Numbered from the stretch's first letter, positions 1 through 8,623 are shown. The stretch is 64,000 nt of DNA from Marinobacter sp. JH2 (GCF_004353225.1 NZ_CP037934.1:1116001-1180000), one strand, 5' to 3'. Numbers and translations are program-made. The notes: a model not told the origin generated them from the sequence alone.

Positions 1-469
1 GGCTGGTCGCAATCAAGTTGTTCTGCACGAGTCCGGGCACCCACTGAAGGGTTTCACCGGGGGTAAGCTTTTCTCGTGTACGAACCCCTGCGAGTTTGTC
101 ATAGACGGCAAGCAGCACTTGGAAAATGCGGGGGCCCGGAAACTTGCCTTTGAAATGAGGCATCAAAAACGGTAACGGCTCAACCAGCCCGGGCGCTTCT
201 TCCATCATGCGTTGGCGTTCACGTACCGCTTGACGGGTTAGACCAATGTGGCCACTACCCAGATATCGAAGGCCACCGTGAACCATTTTCGAGGATCGAC
301 TAGACGTGCCCCAAGCAAAGTCCTTCTGCTCTACCAGTAGTGTACGTAAGCTGCTGCCTGCGGCCTCCCGAGCAGCACCTGCGCCAGTAATGCCGCCACC
401 GACGATGACGACATCAAATTGAGCATTGCTACGCAGTTCTGTCAGAACTTCCTGCCGCGTCTTAGCCAT
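1..469 (-). CDS. FAD-dependent glycerol-3-phosphate dehydrogenase (GlpD family), partial
   Basis: Reading the minus strand from an ATG at 469 gives an open frame that runs off the window edge, so about 156 N-terminal residues are seen and the C-terminus is missing. Residues 19-40 form an FAD-binding Rossmann start (VVIVGGGITGAG), followed by the GlpD-type block GTSSRSSKMVHGGLRYL. Family knowledge: these flavoproteins oxidise glycerol 3-phosphate to dihydroxyacetone phosphate at the inner membrane and pass electrons to quinone. The start lies 8 bases after the stop of the upstream FAD oxidase, so the two are almost certainly co-transcribed. The linkage suggests a joint role in glycerol-phosphate or alkylglycerol metabolism, which is inference. 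This may be a paralogue of the housekeeping glpD. Confidence 0.85.
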   Translation of the reverse strand, partial: MAKTRQEVLTELRSNAQFDVVIVGGGITGAGAAREAAGSSLRTLLVEQKDFAWGTSSRSSKMVHGGLRYLGSGHIGLTRQAVRERQRMMEEAPGLVEPLPFLMPHFKGKFPGPRIFQVLLAVYDKLAGVRTREKLTPGETLQWVPGLVQNNLIATS

Positions 470-476
470 GGCCTTA

Positions 477-2081
477 TCAATCCAGCAGCGTGGTCGGATT
501 CAGACGTTTATCCGGGTCGAAGCTGGAAGTCAGGGCCCGGATAGCCCGCATGCCCAGCTCACCTTTCTCTACTGGCATGAAGGGCGCGTGGTCTTTGCCG
601 ACCCCATGCTGATGGCTGATGGTGCCGCCGTTACGAACGATGATCTCCGACGTGGTGTTTTTAAGGTGCTTCCAACGCTGAAGTGTCTCAGCGTAGGTGT
701 CGGCAACACGGAACACGTAAGTGGTGTAAATCGAGCAGCCCTGGCCATAAAAATGAGATAGGTGCGTAAAGACGTGAGACTTCTCTTGTTTATTTTCAAG
801 CCCAGTCCGCAAGCTGGCCTCTATTTTCTCCAGCAAGCTGTCAACGTTATCCCAATCTGTTGCTGTCTCCAGCGTGTCTACGGCATAGCCCATCTGCCAG
901 AGGGCTTCACGAAGGTAGGGCATGGTAAAGCGTTTTTCAGCCCATTTAGAGCCCAGATTGGTGCCGGTGTACACACCGTTGTATTCCTTACAAACCTTGC
1001 GGGCTTGCTTCAGGCTAGCCGATGCCTGGTCTTTCGAGCCAGTCACGCCGAAGGTCATCATGCATTTACCTTCATCCGCGCCACGAAGTGACAAGAACTT
1101 CTCCAGAAGGTTGATCAGGCCTGGGTGGCCGGCCAAGGCGAGCTGGGTTTCGGTTTCAATGGCGTTACTAAGCCGTAGCATGGACAGTTGAATTCGGTTC
1201 TGAACCAGCATTCGGGCGGCTGTTCGGGCTTGGTCCCAATTTGGGAAAAACACGACATGGAAACGCTCGTGTTCCGGCAACCGGGTAATTCGGACTTTCA
1301 CTTCAGTTATCAATCCAAGGCGGCCTTCTGAGCCCAGAATCATTTCACGAATATCCGGGCCGGCACTTGAGGCTGGGATGGTAGGAATATCCAGCGTTCC
1401 CTGAAGCGTTTCGATGCGACCGCCTGCGAACAGCTGCTCAATTCGGCCATAACGCAGCGACTGCTGTCCGCTGGAGCGGGAAGCAACCCACCCGCCAACG
1501 GTAGACAGTTCAAACGATTGAGGGAAATGGCCCAAGGTGTACCCATGTGCACGAAGTTGCGATTCAACCAATGGACCGGGAGTTCCTGCTCCGAATGTGG
1601 CCAACTGGCTCTCACGGTCAAGGTCAATCAGACGATTCATATTGGCGAGGCTGACCGTAAGTACAGGTTTGCCCTGATCAACCGGGTTGATGTGTCCGGC
1701 CACGCTGGTGCCGCCGCCGTATGGAATCAGGTGAACGTCGTTCTCTTGAACGTACTTGAGAAGTTTCTGCACATCCGAGTTGGTGTTGGGGAGACTGACT
1801 CCATCTGGAAACAGGCCAACTTCACCGCTGCGCATTGCCAGCCAATCTGGGAGGCTCTGACCGCGGGCGTGGCGCACACGGGTTTCGGCGCTGGTATCGA
1901 TCAGGTCGCGCAAGCCGTCAAAAGAAGGTAGGCGGGATTCCGGAACTTTGGCGCACACCTCTTCCAGCGTGCAATCACTCAGCGCGCTGGCTTGCCCGAT
2001 GCGTTCAGCCAGAAAGTCTTGGCCGCCCTCTGGGATATCCAGGTTAAATTTGTCATCACCCCAACCGTTCCAGCGTCGCAT
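477..2081 (-). CDS. FAD-binding oxidase, alkyldihydroxyacetonephosphate synthase-like
   Basis: This 534-residue flavoprotein belongs to the FAD_binding_4/FAD-oxidase_C (VAO) family. It shows the FAD pyrophosphate loop PYGGGTSVAGH near residue 120, the STVGGWVASRSSGQ block near 193, and a C-terminal SHQHGVGKDHAPF motif near 489. The last motif resembles the HHHGVG active-site stretch of alkyl-DHAP synthase but has Gln in the middle. Glycolate oxidase or D-lactate dehydrogenase are weaker alternatives. There is no signal peptide, so it is probably cytoplasmic or peripheral. It is the first gene of a two-gene operon with the GlpD-like dehydrogenase at 469. The start at 2081 is the first Met and the upstream region carries palindromic elements (2139-2186). 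Substrate is not provable from sequence. Confidence 0.8.
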   Translation of the reverse strand: MRRWNGWGDDKFNLDIPEGGQDFLAERIGQASALSDCTLEEVCAKVPESRLPSFDGLRDLIDTSAETRVRHARGQSLPDWLAMRSGEVGLFPDGVSLPNTNSDVQKLLKYVQENDVHLIPYGGGTSVAGHINPVDQGKPVLTVSLANMNRLIDLDRESQLATFGAGTPGPLVESQLRAHGYTLGHFPQSFELSTVGGWVASRSSGQQSLRYGRIEQLFAGGRIETLQGTLDIPTIPASSAGPDIREMILGSEGRLGLITEVKVRITRLPEHERFHVVFFPNWDQARTAARMLVQNRIQLSMLRLSNAIETETQLALAGHPGLINLLEKFLSLRGADEGKCMMTFGVTGSKDQASASLKQARKVCKEYNGVYTGTNLGSKWAEKRFTMPYLREALWQMGYAVDTLETATDWDNVDSLLEKIEASLRTGLENKQEKSHVFTHLSHFYGQGCSIYTTYVFRVADTYAETLQRWKHLKNTTSEIIVRNGGTISHQHGVGKDHAPFMPVEKGELGMRAIRALTSSFDPDKRLNPTTLLD

Positions 2082-2138
2082 CTATGCCTACTCCATTATT
2101 TGTAAGTTAGCGGCATTTTATAGAGTGATGACGAAATG

Positions 2139-2186
2139 TGTGTGTCGGTGTGCGACAACCTGACTGTCATTTTGCGACAGTTGTCG
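2139..2186. promoter_or_regulatory. cluster of GCGACA/TGTCG half-sites with a stem (possible operator)
   Basis: Within about 48 bases there are repeated TGTCG/CGACA units. CGACAAC (2153-2159) pairs with GTTGTCG (2180-2186), and an inner TGTC/GACA pair lies between. The block sits about 60-130 bases upstream of the FAD-oxidase start at 2081 and just beyond the stop of the LapG-like gene at 2199. It could be an operator for the flavoprotein operon or a weak RNA hairpin; neither arm is followed by a clear T-run, so a simple terminator is unlikely. Confidence 0.35.
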
Positions 2187-2198
2187 TAAAAACGGATC

Positions 2199-2858
2199 TT
2201 AGGGTGTGAGGGCGCTATTCAATCGTTCGTTGAGGTCTTGCCAGCGCTCCAGCTTTTTGGCATCACCAATCCGGGACCGGGCCCCGGATTCTTTGTTGAG
2301 CCAGAGGCCGTCACCATTGAAGCTGTAAACGGGCTCTAAATCAGTGCGTTGAGTCGCTGGCTTAATGTCATTTATAAGATTGTCGAGCACCAGGGGATCG
2401 GAGCTCGGGGTTTCGTACCAAGCAAGTACCATGTGGGCTTGATTTAATTCTAAGGCCTTAACGTACACAATTCGCAGCTGCTCATCAGGAATGCCCATGA
2501 CGCGTAAAGTCAGGTACTTGGCAATCGAAAAATCTTCGCAGTCACCGCCATTCGTCGTTAGAAGCTCTATGGGGGTTGCCCAGTAGTCTTCTTCACCCCA
2601 ATGCCGAATGTCGCTGATGAATCGAACCCGATTGAAGAACGAGTTCACCAGTTTAAGTTGACGATCCACGGGAGCATTGGAGGCAAGGGCGTGCAAGCGT
2701 TGCCAGTTTTCCAGACGCTGGTGAGCTTCTTGTCCGAAGTCACTGAGCACGTAATTCATCAGCTGGTTGCTGAGTTCCAGCGCGCTCGCAAAGGTAACTG
2801 CTAGCAGCAAAGGCAGGATGAAGGAACGGCGGGAGCGGGAAAGGGCGGCCGTTGCCAT
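2199..2858 (-). CDS. LapG-like periplasmic transglutaminase-type cysteine protease (BTLCP family)
   Basis: A 219-residue protein with an N-terminal hydrophobic export segment (residues 12-28) and the bacterial transglutaminase-like cysteine proteinase fold. The probable catalytic triad is visible: Cys107 in GGDCEDFS, His142 in NQAHMVL and Asp159 in VLDNL. LapG, the characterised relative, is a calcium-dependent periplasmic protease that clips a giant surface adhesin under control of the c-di-GMP receptor LapD. No adhesin or LapD gene is in this window. The gene follows gspC with an 8-base gap on the same strand, the position occupied by xcpQ/gspD in Pseudomonas xcp loci. Its actual substrate is unknown; co-transcription with gspC may be incidental. 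Confidence 0.82.
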   Translation of the reverse strand: MATAALSRSRRSFILPLLLAVTFASALELSNQLMNYVLSDFGQEAHQRLENWQRLHALASNAPVDRQLKLVNSFFNRVRFISDIRHWGEEDYWATPIELLTTNGGDCEDFSIAKYLTLRVMGIPDEQLRIVYVKALELNQAHMVLAWYETPSSDPLVLDNLINDIKPATQRTDLEPVYSFNGDGLWLNKESGARSRIGDAKKLERWQDLNERLNSALTP

Positions 2859-2866
2859 AATGAGCC

Positions 2867-3523
2867 TCAGTTATTATTCCGTAGCCGCTGGCGCAATTGT
2901 TCCAAGCGTTTTCGGATTTCTTCTCGTCGTTGCTGCTGGCTGGTTGATTGCGGGTCAGGTGAGCTTTGTTGCGTTTGCACTTGCCGTTGAGGGGGTGGCG
3001 AGGTGGTTTGTTGGTTTGTTTCTGTGTCTGCCATGAATACCCCGGTACTTTTTTCGTTTTCGGGGAAGTACAGATTTTCAAGCTTGCCTTGGCGTTCAAT
3101 GATCACCCGGTTCGGAAACACGGTTCGAAGCGTTGCATTGCCGGGAAGAGGCTTACCTACCAGGTAGGCTTCGGTATCACCTTTGTCATCTTCTATCAGA
3201 GCGCTGCCCGGAAATTCGCCTTCAGCTGCCAAGACGCCTCTCAAGGACAGTCTGAGATTGGTTTCTGGAAGATTTTCGGTGTTTTCGCTGGGTGATTCTG
3301 CAGTTGCGGATGGGCTGCCAAACACCGCTAGGCTGGCCAGTTCTACTTGAGGAACATTGTCGTTTGAGTCGGCAATAGAATCGATTGCCCTGCTCGGCTT
3401 AGGTGTTGATGCCCGTTGCTCAGATTGCCAGAATTGATACCCCTGCCAAGCGGAAATGCCAACCATGGCCAGCGCAACCGCAATAGTTAGAATACGTGAA
3501 ATTTGTTTCGGAGTGGCTAGCAT
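2867..3523 (-). CDS. gspC: Type II secretion inner-membrane protein GspC
   Basis: A 218-residue GspC/XcpP-type protein. It has a short cytoplasmic N-terminus, one membrane span (about residues 9-29), and a homology region around 90-155 (LRLSLRGVLAAEGEF, ALIEDD, YLVGKPLPG). It ends in a Gln-rich, strongly charged C-terminal tail (RREEIRKRLEQLRQRLR) likely to form a coiled coil. There is no PDZ domain, as in XcpP of Pseudomonas. GspC links the outer-membrane secretin GspD to the inner-membrane platform GspL/M. It is transcribed divergently from gspE-M, the same architecture as xcpP versus xcpR-Z, but the gene after it is a LapG-like protease rather than gspD. Confidence 0.9.
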   Translation of the reverse strand: MLATPKQISRILTIAVALAMVGISAWQGYQFWQSEQRASTPKPSRAIDSIADSNDNVPQVELASLAVFGSPSATAESPSENTENLPETNLRLSLRGVLAAEGEFPGSALIEDDKGDTEAYLVGKPLPGNATLRTVFPNRVIIERQGKLENLYFPENEKSTGVFMADTETNQQTTSPPPQRQVQTQQSSPDPQSTSQQQRREEIRKRLEQLRQRLRNNN

Positions 3524-3728
3524 CAGTAATCCTGAACACGAGTGGCGTGAACTTTAAAAAGCCCACAGGTTATCAGACGGAACGTAATTAGTGGCAGTAT
3601 AGTGTACAGAGTTGTTTAGTGGTTCCCATTCCTGTGGTAGCCTTTTTGAATGCTGACAGCATGGCAGGTTGGGATAACACTGGCCCTATAACAAAAACCA
3701 GTGAACAGACGGATTTAACGAGGGAAAG
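3524..3728. promoter_or_regulatory. divergent gspC/gspE intergenic region
   Basis: About 205 bases separate the divergent starts of gspC and gspE and must hold both promoters. The gspE side ends in an AGGGAAAG ribosome-binding sequence directly ahead of the TTG start. I could not identify a specific operator by eye. Confidence 0.5.
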
Positions 3729-5237
3729 TTGATCACCGAAACCGAAATTCAGCCGCAAGATTCGCCGCTGGGCAGGCTGCCGTTTACATTTGCCAAGCGT
3801 AACGGCGTAATCCTTACTCGGAACGAGCAGGGCGAGCCGGTGATTCTTGTTCGGCCTGGCGCCTCCCATACCGCGCTTGCTGAAGCAAATCGGGTGAGCG
3901 GTGGACGCGCCCGCTTTTCCACCATCGAACCCAGTCGGTTCGATGAAGCCCTTAACGTTGCCTACCAGAACGATTCCGCTGAAGCTATGCAGATGGTCGA
4001 GGGCATCGGTGATGACATGGACTTGGCGTCGCTGGCAGATTCGGTGCCAGAAACAGAAGATCTTCTGGAACAGGAAGACGACGCTCCGATTATTCGTTTG
4101 ATCAATGCCATCTTGACCGAAGCCGTTAAAACCAGCGCCTCGGACGTGCACATCGAAACTTATGAAAAACAACTGATCGTTCGCTTCCGAATCGATGGCG
4201 TGCTTCGTGAAGTTGTGCAGCCTAAGCGCGCGTTGGCACCGTTGTTGGTGTCTCGTATCAAAGTTATGGCTAAGCTCGATATTGCGGAAAAACGAATTCC
4301 GCAAGACGGCCGAATTGCGCTTCGGGTTGCTGGTAGGGAAGTGGATATTCGCGTGTCCACCATGCCGTCCTCAAGCGGCGAACGTGTGGTGCTGCGATTG
4401 CTGGATAAACAGGCCGGCGCTATACGCCTTGAATCGTTAGGCATGGGTGAAAGCGACCTGAAAACATTGCGCAAGCTGATTCATCGCCCTTACGGAATTT
4501 TGCTGGTCACCGGGCCAACCGGTTCGGGTAAGTCCACGTCGTTGTATGCGGGCCTGCAAGAAATTAACGACCGAAGCCGAAACATTCTCACGGTCGAAGA
4601 CCCTATTGAGTATAACCTGCCAGGCATTGGCCAGACCCAGGTCAACCAAAAAGTTGATATGACGTTTGCCCGGGGCTTACGGGCCATTCTTCGCCAAGAC
4701 CCTGACGTGGTCATGATTGGCGAAATCCGGGATTTAGAAACCGCAGAAATCGCTGTACAAGCGAGTTTGACCGGTCACTTGGTGTTGTCGACGTTGCACA
4801 CTAATACGGCAGTGGGTGCGATTACCCGTTTGATGGATATGGGCATCGAACCCTTCCTGATTTCCTCCAGCCTGGTGGGGATTGTTGCCCAGCGTTTGGT
4901 GCGGGTATTGTGCGATCAATGCCGTGAACCATACATTCCAACGGATGAACACTGTGAGTTCCTGCAGCAGGATCCGGCCAATCCTCCCACCATCTTCCGC
5001 GCCAAAGGGTGCGAGCACTGTAACCAGCTGGGTTATCGCGGTCGGGTTGGCATCTATGAAGTTGTCGAGGTGACTGAAGCCTTGGGCGCCCAGATTCACA
5101 AGCGGGCAGGGGAACTCGAGCTTGAACACGAAGCGAGGAAGTCGAGTCCCAGCATTCATGCTGATGGTGTCCAGAAAATTCTCGATGGCGTGACCACCGT
5201 GGAAGAAGTATTGCGCGTTACCCACCGGAGCAAATAA
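3729..5237 (+). CDS. gspE: Type II secretion ATPase GspE
   Basis: A 502-residue cytoplasmic secretion ATPase. It has an N-terminal GspE_N-type region, then the catalytic core with Walker A GPTGSGKST at about residues 262-270, the Asp box, Walker B (DPDVVMIGEIRD), the His box (LSTLHTNTA) and a C-terminal zinc-binding CxxC pair (CDQC and CEHC). It powers pseudopilus assembly through GspL and GspF. The start is a TTG at 3729, five bases after an AGGGAAAG Shine-Dalgarno; no in-frame ATG lies near the conserved N-terminus. It heads the gspEFGHIJKLM operon, with gspF starting 3 bases after its stop. Confidence 0.97.
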   Translation: MITETEIQPQDSPLGRLPFTFAKRNGVILTRNEQGEPVILVRPGASHTALAEANRVSGGRARFSTIEPSRFDEALNVAYQNDSAEAMQMVEGIGDDMDLASLADSVPETEDLLEQEDDAPIIRLINAILTEAVKTSASDVHIETYEKQLIVRFRIDGVLREVVQPKRALAPLLVSRIKVMAKLDIAEKRIPQDGRIALRVAGREVDIRVSTMPSSSGERVVLRLLDKQAGAIRLESLGMGESDLKTLRKLIHRPYGILLVTGPTGSGKSTSLYAGLQEINDRSRNILTVEDPIEYNLPGIGQTQVNQKVDMTFARGLRAILRQDPDVVMIGEIRDLETAEIAVQASLTGHLVLSTLHTNTAVGAITRLMDMGIEPFLISSSLVGIVAQRLVRVLCDQCREPYIPTDEHCEFLQQDPANPPTIFRAKGCEHCNQLGYRGRVGIYEVVEVTEALGAQIHKRAGELELEHEARKSSPSIHADGVQKILDGVTTVEEVLRVTHRSK

Positions 5238-5240
5238 TTC

Positions 5241-6452
5241 ATGCCAGCATATGAGTACAAAGCGCTGGACCCGAGAGGAAAGCAAAAGCAAGGTGTCGTC
5301 GAAGCGGATGCAGCGAGGGCGGTGCGCCAGCAATTGCGGGAGAAAGGGCTAACGCCCTTGACCGTACAACCGGCAGTTGAAAAACAAACTCGAAATAATC
5401 CACTAAGCAGCCGCGGCTCTTTGTCGGCCTCGGATCTGGCGTTGGTAACCCGCCAACTGGCTACGTTAATTCAATCTGGCATTCCCATCGAGCAGGCGCT
5501 GAGCGCGACCGCCCAGCAAACCGCGAAACCTCGCATTCGGGGTATGTTAATTGCCATTCGCTCTAAGGTGATGGAAGGTTATACGCTGGCAGATAGCTTT
5601 GGCGAATTTCCCAAAGCGTTCCCGCGCCTGTATCGTTCGACCGTCGCTGCCGGTGAGCATGCAGGGCATCTAGACCTTGTGTTAAACCGGCTGGCGGATT
5701 ACACCGAAAGCCGGCAGGAAGCGCGTCAGAAAATCCAGCTTGCAGCCATCTACCCGATCATTCTCAGTATCGTTGCCATTTCCATCGTGGTCTTCCTGCT
5801 GACCTACGTGGTGCCAGACATCATAGAAGTGTTCCTGAAACAAGGTCAGGATTTGCCCGGGTTAACGATGGCCATGCTGGCCGTGTCGGATTTTTTGGGC
5901 AGTTTTGGTGTCTATCTTCTAATCCTCCTGGTACTTGGAATCATCGCGTTCCGGGTTGCCTTAACGAAGCCAAGGTTTAGGTTGAGGTTTCACAAGCAAC
6001 TTCTTCATTTACCGTTGTTTTCGGGTATGGTACGTGGCGTGAATACCGCTCGGTACGCCAGTACGCTCAGTATTTTGACCACCAGTGGGGTGCCTCTGGT
6101 TGAGGCCATGCGTATTGCGGGAGAAGTGTTATCGAACGATTTTCTTCGACAAGAATTACGGGAAGCCGCTCGTAAGGTGAGCGAGGGCGGTTCGCTACAT
6201 CGTGCCTTGGATCAAACCGGCTATTTTCCCCCGATGATGCTGCATATGATTGCCAGCGGGGAATCCAGTGGTGAACTGGATAGCATGTTGGAGCGAACGG
6301 CACGAATGCAGGAAAATACCTTGCAATCCAAAATCGCCGCGATCGTTGGTCTGTTTGAACCAATGATGCTGTTGATCATGGGTGTGGTGGTATTGATCAT
6401 TGTTCTTGCAATCATGTTGCCGATTCTGAACATGAGTAATCTGGTGGGCTAG
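5241..6452 (+). CDS. gspF: Type II secretion inner-membrane platform protein GspF
   Basis: A 403-residue polytopic protein with two GspF repeats (about residues 70-195 and 275-395), each followed by hydrophobic spans. Three transmembrane segments are evident near 168-190, 215-240 and 375-397. The N-terminal MPAYEYKALDPRGK is typical of the family. GspF is the membrane platform that couples GspE to pseudopilin assembly. It lies 3 bases after gspE and precedes the pseudopilin genes. Confidence 0.96.
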   Translation: MPAYEYKALDPRGKQKQGVVEADAARAVRQQLREKGLTPLTVQPAVEKQTRNNPLSSRGSLSASDLALVTRQLATLIQSGIPIEQALSATAQQTAKPRIRGMLIAIRSKVMEGYTLADSFGEFPKAFPRLYRSTVAAGEHAGHLDLVLNRLADYTESRQEARQKIQLAAIYPIILSIVAISIVVFLLTYVVPDIIEVFLKQGQDLPGLTMAMLAVSDFLGSFGVYLLILLVLGIIAFRVALTKPRFRLRFHKQLLHLPLFSGMVRGVNTARYASTLSILTTSGVPLVEAMRIAGEVLSNDFLRQELREAARKVSEGGSLHRALDQTGYFPPMMLHMIASGESSGELDSMLERTARMQENTLQSKIAAIVGLFEPMMLLIMGVVVLIIVLAIMLPILNMSNLVG

Positions 6453-6525
6453 CTTGAGTCCGCTCACCATAAGACATACCGAACGCTTTAAAACTAAGAA
6501 CCATGAGTAAATGACGAGTGATATT

Positions 6526-6978
6526 ATGAGCAACAAACTGAACCAGAAACTAGCCAGGTCTAAAGGCTTCACCCTGATCGAAATTATGGTCGTGATGGTC
6601 ATACTGGGCCTTTTGGTCGCGATTGTGGCGCCAAACATTATGGGGCGAAGTGACCAGGCGAAAGTAACCGTTGCCGAAACCCAATTAAGCAACATCGCCA
6701 ACGCGCTGGATTTGTACCGTCTTGATAACAGCCATTACCCATCTACCCAGCAAGGGTTGGAAGCATTGGTTCGAAAGCCCAGTGGTAGCCCCGAGCCTCG
6801 TAACTGGAACCCGGACGGATATCTGAAATCCGTGCCCGAAGACCCTTGGAACAATCAGTACCAATACGTTAGCCCGGGCACTGAAGGGCCCTATGATTTG
6901 TATTCTTACGGATCTGACGGTCAGGAAGGTGGTGACGGTGATGCCGCAGACATCAGTGTTTGGAATACCGAGCAGTAA
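6526..6978 (+). CDS. gspG: Type II secretion major pseudopilin GspG
   Basis: The major pseudopilin, with a short basic leader, the prepilin peptidase motif KGFTLIEIMVVMVI (cleavage after Gly, Glu at +5) and a hydrophobic helix. The C-terminal region matches GspG (LDLYRLDNSHYPSTQQGLEAL, and a calcium-loop-like DLYSYGSDGQEGG). I chose the ATG at 6526, which follows GACGAG at good spacing; an upstream ATG at 6511 would add five residues (MTSDI). The predicted protein is 150 residues. Processing would need a prepilin peptidase (GspO/PilD) encoded elsewhere. Confidence 0.95.
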   Translation: MSNKLNQKLARSKGFTLIEIMVVMVILGLLVAIVAPNIMGRSDQAKVTVAETQLSNIANALDLYRLDNSHYPSTQQGLEALVRKPSGSPEPRNWNPDGYLKSVPEDPWNNQYQYVSPGTEGPYDLYSYGSDGQEGGDGDAADISVWNTEQ

Positions 6979-7515
6979 TTGACTGTGGACCGCAGGGCAG
7001 CCCATTCCGGCTTTACGCTGATCGAAATTCTGGTTGTCCTGATTATTGTCGGGCTGCTGGCATCGCTTGCCGTTTTTAGCATGGGCGGCAATTCACAGCA
7101 GCGTGAGCTCGAAAGCCAGGTACGCGAACTTTACCTGCTCATGCAGACGGCATCAGAGCAAGCCGTTCTCAACAACCTGGAGCTCGGGTTGTTACTGGAA
7201 GACGATGGCTATCAGTTCGTCGCGTTCCAAGATGAATCCGGTGAATGGAAACCCTCTGGTGAGCGGCTTTTCCACCGGCGGACACTGCCCGATTGGATGA
7301 CCGTTACCCAATTCGTTGAAAGTGACGCCCCTCGCTTAACATCGGCGGAGGATAAACTACGCCCTACCATCGTGTTTTTCTCCAGCGGAGAAAACACACC
7401 CTTCGAAATTGAGTTCACTATCAGCAACGACACCGAACTGATGCATGCTTTGGCTTCCGATGGCGTGTCTCCGCTGGAGTGGCGCCAGCCCGGTTTTGAG
7501 GAAGAAGAATGGTAA
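6979..7515 (+). CDS. gspH: Type II secretion minor pseudopilin GspH
   Basis: A 178-residue minor pseudopilin with the prepilin motif SGFTLIEILVVLIIVGLL close to the N-terminus and a GspH C-terminal domain. No ATG is available: the frame opens with a TTG at 6979, immediately after the gspG stop, and a GTG lies two codons further on. Translation is therefore probably coupled to gspG. The 3' end overlaps gspI by 7 bases. Confidence 0.92.
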   Translation: MTVDRRAAHSGFTLIEILVVLIIVGLLASLAVFSMGGNSQQRELESQVRELYLLMQTASEQAVLNNLELGLLLEDDGYQFVAFQDESGEWKPSGERLFHRRTLPDWMTVTQFVESDAPRLTSAEDKLRPTIVFFSSGENTPFEIEFTISNDTELMHALASDGVSPLEWRQPGFEEEEW

Positions 7516-7886
7516 GGCGGCAGAAGGGCTTCACTCTACTGGAAGTGCTTATTGCACTGTTGGTATTCAGCCTCATAGCGACAGCGGCCGCGGAAGTTGG
7601 GAGCCAATACATCTCCAGTTTTGAGAGGGTACGAGATAAAACGCTCGCCGGCTGGATAGCTGAAAATCACATTAATGAACTGCGGCTTCAGGAGACGCTA
7701 CCTGACACGTCTGAGAATTCCTCCGACACAGAGTTCGGCACTTACCATTGGCAAGTCACCACGGTTGTACAAGGCACGGCCGAGCCGTCTATGAGACGTG
7801 TAGAGGTGACTGTCGCCAAATACCCCGATCAAAAGAATGAACCCTTTCCGGTGCACTCTTTGTCCGCATTCCTAGGGGCGAAATGA
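7509..7886 (+). CDS. gspI: Type II secretion minor pseudopilin GspI
   Basis: A 125-residue minor pseudopilin with leader MVRRQKG followed by FTLLEVLIALLVFSLIA, so cleavage is after Gly7 with Glu at +5. Its length and order (H-I-J-K) fit GspI, which forms the pseudopilus tip complex with GspJ and GspK. It overlaps gspH by 7 bases and gspJ by 4 bases, indicating translational coupling. Confidence 0.93.
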   Translation: MVRRQKGFTLLEVLIALLVFSLIATAAAEVGSQYISSFERVRDKTLAGWIAENHINELRLQETLPDTSENSSDTEFGTYHWQVTTVVQGTAEPSMRRVEVTVAKYPDQKNEPFPVHSLSAFLGAK

Positions 7887-8623
7887 TGCAGCCGATAGGT
7901 TTTGTACGCACACAATCAGGTTTCACCTTGATGGAAATGCTGATCGCTGTGACGATTACAGCGGTGATTGGCTTGGGTGTGTGGCAGGTAGTCGGCAGCG
8001 TGGTGAATTCTAGAGATAGAGTGAATGCCCTGGCTGAGCAGTTTGACGGGTTGCAAAAAGCCATGCTGTTGCTGGAACGAGACGTCACCCAAGTGGTCAA
8101 CCGGTCTGTGAGGGATGTGTACGGAGATTTTAAACCCGCATTAACTGCCCGAGAGGAAGCGTTCGAGCTGCTGCTTACTCGCCAGGGCTGGCGCAACCCT
8201 TTGGGGTTACGGCGGAGCAGTTTGCAGCGTGCGGGCTGGGAATACACTGGCACAGAGCTTAGGCGCCGGTATTGGCCTGTTGTCGACCAAGGGCAGGACG
8301 AAGAAAGTCGCGACATCCTTTTGCTTGAGGACGTTAATGCGTTCGAAATTCGCTTTCTGGATGAAGATGGCAAATGGCACGACACTTGGCCTACCGATCA
8401 GGCCATGTTTGCCATGACTCCTGGCCAACGACCTGTTACTGCTCTACCGATAGGCTTAGAAATCACCCTTGAGCACGAACGATTTGGTGAGATTGTTCGA
8501 CTGTTTACCCTGCCGGACTTTTCCCAAGATCAGGCGCAGTCTGTGGTGAATCAGCAGCAAGAAGCCGCTTCAGAAGATAACGAAGAAAACGGTGAGGAAA
8601 ATGCGGCCGGGGGTAGCACATGA
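7883..8623 (+). CDS. gspJ: Type II secretion minor pseudopilin GspJ
   Basis: A 246-residue minor pseudopilin with a prepilin motif (SGFTLMEMLIAVTI) after a 13-residue leader and the GspJ body. The C-terminus is an acidic Glu/Asn-rich tail (SEDNEENGEENAAGG) that may be disordered. It forms the pseudopilus tip with GspI and GspK. It overlaps both neighbours by 4 bases. Confidence 0.93.
   Translation: MMQPIGFVRTQSGFTLMEMLIAVTITAVIGLGVWQVVGSVVNSRDRVNALAEQFDGLQKAMLLLERDVTQVVNRSVRDVYGDFKPALTAREEAFELLLTRQGWRNPLGLRRSSLQRAGWEYTGTELRRRYWPVVDQGQDEESRDILLLEDVNAFEIRFLDEDGKWHDTWPTDQAMFAMTPGQRPVTALPIGLEITLEHERFGEIVRLFTLPDFSQDQAQSVVNQQQEAASEDNEENGEENAAGGST

Noticed and set aside
2164..2180. Possible LexA box CTGT...ACAG
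   Set aside because: The spacer is nine bases instead of the eight required for the SOS box.
3588..4304. 238-codon minus-strand frame under gspE
   Set aside because: Opposite strand of the well-supported gspE; composition is that of an antisense shadow and no family motif is seen.
4734..5333. 199-codon minus-strand frame across gspE/gspF
   Set aside because: Overlaps two certain genes and has no recognisable domain.
7789..8385. 198-codon minus-strand frame over gspI/gspJ
   Set aside because: Antisense to coupled gsp genes, low-complexity Ser/Arg-rich translation.
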